Source: Podospora pseudocomata
Lineage: Eukaryota; Ascomycota; Sordariomycetes; Sordariales; Podosporaceae
Length of the DNA: 64,000 bases
Direction of reading: 5' to 3'
NCBI RefSeq assembly: GCF_035222375.1
Contig: NC_085888.1
Span: 1,178,001 to 1,242,000, forward strand
A program made the translations under genes and the position numbers. The notes beneath the pieces are model-generated. The model made no database searches and was not told the origin of the DNA. It was given only the letters and a program-made list of their open reading frames with translations. Positions 57,690 through 64,000 of the stretch are shown piece after piece (position 1 is the first letter of the stretch; the number at the start of each line of letters is the position of its first letter).

Positions 57690-58739
57690 TTAAAGCGAGA
57701 AAGAAACCGAATTGGCATTGTCATACTCTGTCGAATTGCACAAACTCGGAATCTGGTACTGCGTCGCGCCCAGAATCCCAAGGTTGCCGCCCGTCGTGCG
57801 TGTGGCATATGAGTCCTCAAACCAAGTCGTGTCGAACCTGGGAAAGCCGGCGAGGCTCGATCCATAGTAGGGCCTCTCCACGACCCAGTCTGCGTCCTTG
57901 CGGGCGAGGGTCGGGCCCGAAGTCACGTTGACGATGACTTGTTCGTCCTGGCTGACGTTGTCGAATTTGCTAGGGAAGAGGTGTTGGTTTTGATCATGTA
58001 GAAGGAATGAAGGAAGGAAAAAGGCTCACATGGTGGCTGCGGTGTCAGATGTTGTATTGATTGTGACTTCGATCCAGTCTCCTACGGCGACTATAGGTGG
58101 AGAGCAAACACGTCACGTTAGCAAAAGGAGTTCACATCTCAGGTGATAAGGGCAGGCAGGGCAGAGCAAGACTTACGGGGCATGGTCGAGATGGTAAATG
58201 CAGTGTCAGGAACCCATTGCCACCAAGCTTCATGTCTGGAACAGTGAATTAGCAAGCTGATACTCGATCCATCCAGTCTACGATTTCAAAGAGTAAACTC
58301 ACCTTGTGGCGGAAGTGGAAGTGTCAATCTTACAGACAGTGCCCGACTGCAGCAGGGCCGAGGGCCATGTGTTGCCGTCAATGCCGATCCAGACAGCAGC
58401 GGCTTGGGGATAGGTTTGGCCCGTTCTTTTGGTACAGCCCGGAACCTGCCAGAAGGAATGGATGCTCTTGATCTTGTTGGTGGTCGGCGAGTGGTTTACG
58501 GCACCGCACCAGTTGGCGCTGCTCGAGATGGGGTTGGCTCTCTTCTTCTTGATCTTGGTAGGGGCAGGCTGGACAGCACCTGGACCGTTGTTCTTGCTAC
58601 GACCAAACTGGTAGGGTGCGAACTTGATCTGCTCCTTGGGGATAGGTACACCCTTTCGGGTACCCGTTACCTCGTACTTGAGGGCGGTGGCATTTTCAAG
58701 AAGAGCCGAGCCGAGGAGAAGCAACTGAAACCACCTCAT
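57690..58739 (-). CDS. G1 family (eqolisin) glutamic endopeptidase, secreted
   Basis: Four exons (58739-58303, 58235-58177, 58090-58030, 57969-57690) close in phase and give 278 residues. A signal peptide (about 1-20, LLLLGSALLENATA) precedes a basic propeptide ending near KKKR. The mature part starts ISSSANWCGAVN and contains WQVPGC and AAVWIGIDGNTW. The catalytic Gln is in ALLQSG (Gln53 of scytalidoglutamic peptidase) and the catalytic Glu in DADWVVERP (Glu136 equivalent), so both are present. EAWWQWVP stands where the family usually has WYEWYP, so the conserved non-catalytic Glu is Gln here. The enzyme cleaves proteins at very acid pH outside the cell and is pepstatin-insensitive. Length is typical of fungal eqolisins. 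Confidence 0.94.
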
Positions 58740-61700
58740 GGCGACGATAGAGGGGGGTGGGCAAGTGGAAAAGAGAGGTCGAGCAATATAAAATAGAGTG
58801 CAAAGTATAGAGCCGAGCAACGCCAGGAGATAGGCGAGGTGGTAGCTGGATGCAATTCGGGTGAAAGTTTGAGGTTTGCGGCCTTATCAAGACTTCATAT
58901 TGGGCGGAAGGATTGGGTGGCTTGGGGGGAGGTTATTATATCCTCTTGCTTTCGGGGGAAGGGTTTTGAAAGAACACGACGACCGCGGACGGGTTCTTCC
59001 CTCGTCTGCTCTGCGCTGACTTCCAGTGGGGTTCCTCAAGAGAAAGTGAATGGTTTGGCGGAGCGAGATCAGTTCATCTGAAGTCAAGTCAGAGTCATAG
59101 GTACCTCCACCTACCACACCTTCAAGCACGCCGGGGCCAAGTTTGGCCTTAGACTTGCATGGGATGTAGTCGATATTCCGGGCTAGCCTTTCCTTTTCCA
59201 GATGTATTGCTCTCGGCATCACTCCAGGAACATGGAATCGTGCCTGTTGTGTTTCCCCACATTGGCTCCAGGGGAGAGAGGCACATTGATGACTGGGTTT
59301 CCTCGGCCAAAGACGAAGTGTGCCCCGAGGAGCTGGTCGATCACAAAGTTAGCGCGGGTGAAGAGGAAGCGAGCTGCAGTCAGGGGCGAGGTTCTAGGCC
59401 AGGAATGGTGTGAAACATACATTGCTGCGACTAGCTGCTACTTGTTGTATCTGGGAGGACGCCAACCTCAACACTTCCGGACGGCCTCTCAGCTTTCCAT
59501 CTCGCAAAACACAACCTATGGGTATGGAAAATAACGGCAACGGCAGTGAGAAAATCAACACGGGCTGTCTCGGAATGGCAACGTCTGCGGCACGCAACGC
59601 TCAGTACAAACCGAACCAGCCGGAGGCTTCAAAAGAAGGTTCCATCCAGCTTACCCTTGCACCACGTCCAGAATCCTTCCTTCACTCCTTCAAAACTGGG
59701 CTTCTTCCTTCAGCACCCCTACCCCTGCCCCCAGACCGGAGCGGATTCCAGGTTTTCGGACGAGTTGAAGGGTATCGACGGTGTTGACGGTAGGGGGGAG
59801 GGGCGGTGCGGTGCAGAAAGACTGCCAAGGTCCAAGCCTGCTCTGTGCCGCAACCGTTCCTGTCAGACGGGGCGATGTGATGTGGATATCAATGAGGCAC
59901 TCAATGACACATGGGAACAAGAAAGAGGAACGGTTCTCGTGTGGCGCAAAGGCCGTGAGCTGGGCATCCAGGCCTTCTTGACGCATTTTGACGCAGATTT
60001 TCCTTTCTCAGCAAAGCGTAATCCGACACTACTGCGTGGCAGAGGTAGCTAAATGTGACGTGATGTCGGTAGTAGTCCAGTATCGGACGTGATAGGGAGG
60101 TAGACAGGCCTTGGTAGGCTTGGGAGGCGTTCGGAGGCTTGGGGAGGTAGGGTGTCTTGGGACTGACTACCCTAGGTAGCGTCGAGGTAGTGTCGGATGT
60201 AAAGTCCACAGCGTGGGGTGTAGCAGGGCGGCTGACGATGCCAGAGTAGTATTAGCCCCCAGTTTCTCCCGCGAACTATTGGGAGTGTGCGTGGTGGTGG
60301 CCACGTTCTGGCATGGCCAAGTGCTGTGCGGGGTCGGAGTGTGAGGCCTGTGATTCGGTGAGTCGAGGGCACTCGATCCAGACGGGTGATCTTCCTGCGC
60401 ATGCAGCCAGCGATGATGGGGGAGGAGGTGGAGGAGGAAGTGGAGGGTGGAATAAGTTGAAAGCGCGTGATGCGTGATGCGAGGCGTCTGCAGTCTGCAG
60501 CGAGCCCGTTGGAAATTCGCTCGAGATTTCTTGGTGGTATCGGAGAGACAATAGATTGGCTGATCTGCCTTGCCCAGCTGCATGGCTGCAAGGTCCCCGT
60601 CCTCGCTACTTCCCTTCTCAGCTCCACCATCTCCAAGTGACATCTTGTCAATCTTGACACCTTCCGCGAGCAAAAGCTGGCACTCTGGCCGGGAAGAGAC
60701 AGTGCCGGCCATGCCGAATGCATGTTCGCTATTAGGCAACCGCAGGGTCGGATACTACCCAGACCGTCAGCACGTTGCAGGCAGGGATGCATGTTGGTTT
60801 TCAAGGGGGGGGGTTGCAATCGTATTCAATGCCCAGGTCGGATACAAGTACCGTACCATAGACCAGACTCAGCCTTAACCTCCCCAGTCGTCACATTCTC
60901 CATTCTCCATCCGCCGGGGCGAAGGGCACTCGATTGACGTCGGTGAACACACCATGATCACTGGACCGAACATTTCCGCGAGCCCTCCACTGTCTCGATT
61001 CCAAGAGCCGTTTTATTGTATGCGCCGTGGCTTGAAGGGCTGAGAGGTAGAGGGGGGTGCGGGTGGGTCATGAGCAAGCGCTGAGAGTACATACATGTAT
61101 GGAAGTCGAGGTGATAGCCGTGATGTAACCGCACAATTCAAAGATGGGATGAACCAGAGCGAACCAATCAGGTGTTGCAAAACCTCGTCAATCTTCCCGT
61201 ATCGCTTCTCGGGGACTTCTACAAGAGGCCAGCGTGGATGCGTGCAGGGCCAAAAGAGACACGGGAAGCTCCGGACTCAGTCTTGATGATCAGGAAAATG
61301 GCTGAAGAATCTTGGTATCTCCAAAAGACAGTCAGTTGGGGGAAACGGTTCAAAGCGTTGAACGGGACGCTGATTCGTCATCCATCCTTTCAGTTGCCAT
61401 TGGTCATGCTCCTGTTGTATTATCGACCGTGCAGTACGTGCCGCCCCACCATCAACCACTTCCTTCGTCTGTTCACTGACTGTCCGGCTCCCCTCGCTTT
61501 GGCTTCGTTCAGCCAGCTTCGTCAGACGACACGGCGAGGACCCTTTGATTCAGTAGGACACCACACGAGATTGTCATGAGGCAGGGCGAGTGGAAGAGCT
61601 GGGCGCCTATGCGAGTTTATGGACCGGATCCAGTGTGTCTGAAACCTGCATATTCCTTGGGGGCTTTGTTGGCTGACAATGTTGGATACTGCCCTCTCTT

Positions 61701-61998
61701 ACCATGTTCAGGTGGTCTTGGTAGTCAGCAGTATGGTGTGAAGTATCGAAATGGGCAATCTTTGGCGAGACTCTAATTCGGTCAGAAGATGGTGTCGAGA
61801 GCTCGTTAAGATTTGGAACTGCCGTCCCATGAGATCCGATCAAGATATCCTTTTTGGCGGCCATCGCTTTCAGAGTATCAGGGACTACTATATTCCGATC
61901 TCGGCACATCCGTGATCTCGGAAGTGTATGATAATGCCAACAAAACCAGAAATACCAATCAAAATAATCAAAGAGAAAAAAGATAGGTCATCGATTAA
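58740..61998. other. 3.3 kb region without supported genes
   Basis: Many overlapping frames of 60-215 residues occur on both strands (for example 59546-60052 plus and 60172-60819 minus), but none shows a recognisable domain, signal peptide with sensible continuation, or phase-consistent introns. A G-run lies near 60806-60814. A decayed gene cannot be excluded. Confidence 0.4.
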
Positions 61999-63735
61999 TC
62001 ATTTCTTCTCGACCTCATCCGTCATGGCCTTTCCGGTAATGACATTTTCTTCGCCAACCTGAGGCGGTTCCAAGTCACCCAAATCAGCATTCCGGTTTCC
62101 ATACCTCCCAATTTTGTACCAAGGCAGTGAGAATAGCGAGTCCATGCTCTCCAAGCTTCGACCTGCCGTCTCCAGCACCATGAAAAACACCCATACCGCA
62201 CCAAGAATGGTAACGATGGCAAAGGACCAAAATGTCCCCTTTGGTGAGATGCCTCCCATTTCCAACTGGAGAAGCATGTTTGGCACAGCCCGTGTATTCC
62301 CGTATTGGTTGGCAAAATGAAACGACATGGCGAGTGAGGTGCAAAAAGCCCGGATTCTCAAGGGGAAAAGCTCCGCCGTGAGTAGATATTGCATGCTGTT
62401 CTATCCCAACGCCCAACCGAAACCTGAAATGTAGATCATAGCAATCGCACCCTTGGAAAGTCCTGACTGCGAGGGGCTGAGGAGATAGCCCTCTTGTATG
62501 CCCAACTCGGGGACTGCAGTGAGGAAAACGGCAACGTAGATCATCGACACAGCCTGCAAGGTGATGCCAATAAGCAGCGAGCGCTTTCGGCCGATGAAGT
62601 CGATGAGGAAGAGGGCGCATACCACGGCGGCAGTGAGCTTAACGATGCCAAACACGGCTGTCACCCGAAGCGTCCTGTCTGTTCCAGTTATCCCAAGAAT
62701 GTTGAACAGGTCTGGGGCGTAGAGTGTGATAGAACCAGCACCAGACCATTGTGACAGTATCTGTGCGCAGATGGTGAGGCATACGCGGTAGAGGTTCATT
62801 GGGACAGTGAATGCCTCCTTCAAGATTCCCATCCATCCAGATCCCACAGTTGCCTCTATCTCTTCCAAATGACTTGACGTGATGGCGCTGATCTCCCGAG
62901 TTACATAGTCATGTTCTGGGGACAGGTTTCGAAGACGAGCCATGACATGAACGGCCATCTTATGCTGACCTTGTTTGATCAGGTAGCGCGGAGACTCGTA
63001 ATGAAAGAGGCTTAAAGTAAATATCAAGACTGCAAAGATGAGATGCAAACTTGTCGGCACTTCCCAACGAGCCGCCGTTGTATCACCCAGGTTGACTTGA
63101 CAGCCGTAATTCGTAAAGTATGCCAAGACGATGCCCAAGTACACAAAACCGGTGAAGATGCATGTACACAACCCCCTGACACTGGCCGGGGCAATTTCCG
63201 CAATGTAGACAGGACCAACAACAGGTGTTTGTCCAACGCCAAGTCCGACGATAAACCGACCAGCATATATGGCGCTCAGATTGCCTTCGGCTCCCATGAA
63301 GATGACAATGCCCAACACCCACAGCAGACAGAGCTGCCGTGCAGCCCAGATGCGTCCGATCCTGTCACAGATGAGGAAGGCGCTGAAGCTCGAGTCAGCA
63401 TGACAAACGCGTGACCGGCGACGTGCAGGGTAGTTGGCAGATGGAACCTCGACCTACATCAGAGCACCCCCAACACTCCCTAGTTGAACCATGGATGACA
63501 CATTGGCTTTGATGTTGGCTTGCTCAACCTCGGTATAGGAGCTGTAATTGATGGTGCCCTGGAAGTGCTTGCTGTTGAAGGCGCCGTTGATCAAGCCCTC
63601 GTCAACGCCTCGTGCTGCGCCCAAAAGGCCGAAAGAGAACACGGCAAACCATAATCTCCAATTGAAGACTTCTTTTGGTTCGCCTAAATCCTGGAGCCGA
63701 AAGATGTTCACAGGCTTCTTCACGCCCCCCGCCAT
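61999..63735 (-). pseudogene. quinate/lactose-permease-like MFS transporter with one in-frame stop
   Basis: Two exons (63735-63458, 63382-61999) join in phase and would give 553 residues of a 12-helix sugar-porter protein. Visible marks: NIFRLQDLGEPKEVFNWRLW and ARGVDEGLINGAF near the N-terminus, ICDRIGRIWAARQ, GRFIVGLGVGQTPVVGPVYI, APASVRGLC, HYESPRYLIKQGQ, LIDFIGRKRSLLIG, and after the stop YLLTAELFPLRIRAF and LETAGRSLESMDSLF. The N-terminal NIFRL motif points to the quinate permease (qa-y) and related branch. At 62401-62403 the codon is TAG within GWALG-stop-NSMQYLL, where relatives have Trp, so TGG to TAG is the likely change. Everything else is intact over both sides. It could be a recent null allele, a sequencing error or a read-through case. 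Confidence 0.82.
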
Positions 63736-64000
63736 CTGTGCTGACACGGCAAAACAAAATACGAAGGAGCAGAAAAAGAAAAAAAAGCAGAACTCAGGTA
63801 ATCCAGATGAAAAAGGAAACTCGTCTGGGAGGATCACACCTACCTAAGTAGTCCATATGAGGTGGGGTGTCTCTTGGGAACACGCAGAGATGGTGATACG
63901 GTGACATGCTAGGTAGACAGAAGGGGCGTCGATCTGCCCTATCCGACGGCGTGGCCCCATGGCGTCACTGAACCATGGTCCGGCAGTTGAACGTCTGCTG
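63736..64000. promoter_or_regulatory. upstream region of the quinate-permease-like gene
   Basis: Only the 5' flank of the transporter remains before the window ends. A purine run (about 63766-63786) lies just upstream of the start codon. No further gene seen. Confidence 0.4.

Overview
The window looks like chromosomal DNA of a filamentous ascomycete (Pezizomycotina, most likely Sordariomycetes). The basis is short GT-AG introns with CTRAC/TACTAAC-type branch sites, mid-range GC, wide intergenic spaces and fungal families such as G1 (eqolisin) peptidase, PL4 rhamnogalacturonan lyase, GH71, a free CDH-type cytochrome, a PDR-class ABC pump and Sip5. Genes are monocistronic and lie on both strands. 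No rRNA, CRISPR array or convincing tRNA was seen. Exon joins below were worked out by hand; in the well-supported models the reading phase closes exactly across all introns.

Layout: 0-2.7 kb, repeat-bearing DNA with one doubtful membrane-protein ORF. 2.7-14 kb, housekeeping genes: an RRM nucleolar-type protein, a small acidic Cys protein, cytochrome c heme lyase, a mitochondrial ABC1/ADCK kinase-like protein, a GH71 alpha-1,3-glucanase and ribosomal protein eS28. 14-26 kb, mostly secreted enzymes and sugar use: PL4 lyase, M28 aminopeptidase, a sugar transporter, a single-domain AA8 cytochrome and an Ara2-type D-arabinose dehydrogenase. 26-38 kb, Sip5, a 4.4 kb gene-poor space and a PDR ABC transporter. 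38-44 kb, SAM50 and UBC6 from a shared promoter, then two poorly resolved genes. 44-56 kb, a GH2 beta-mannosidase with an apparent frameshift, a tiny metallothionein, a UFD1-domain zinc protein and an F-box/zinc protein. 57-64 kb, a G1 acid peptidase and a quinate-permease-like transporter carrying an in-frame stop.

The gene set fits a plant-litter saprotroph: pectin side (PL4), mannan (GH2), alpha-glucan (GH71), peptides (M28, G1), electron transfer (AA8), sugar uptake and C5 metabolism. These genes are dispersed and do not form a biosynthetic cluster. The most unusual observations are three related short elements with terminal inverted repeats and internal ~21-bp tandem repeats (two bracket the ADCK gene), a predicted 23-residue metallothionein revealed only by splicing, a 7-nt microexon in the F-box gene, and two otherwise well-preserved genes each with a single disabling change.
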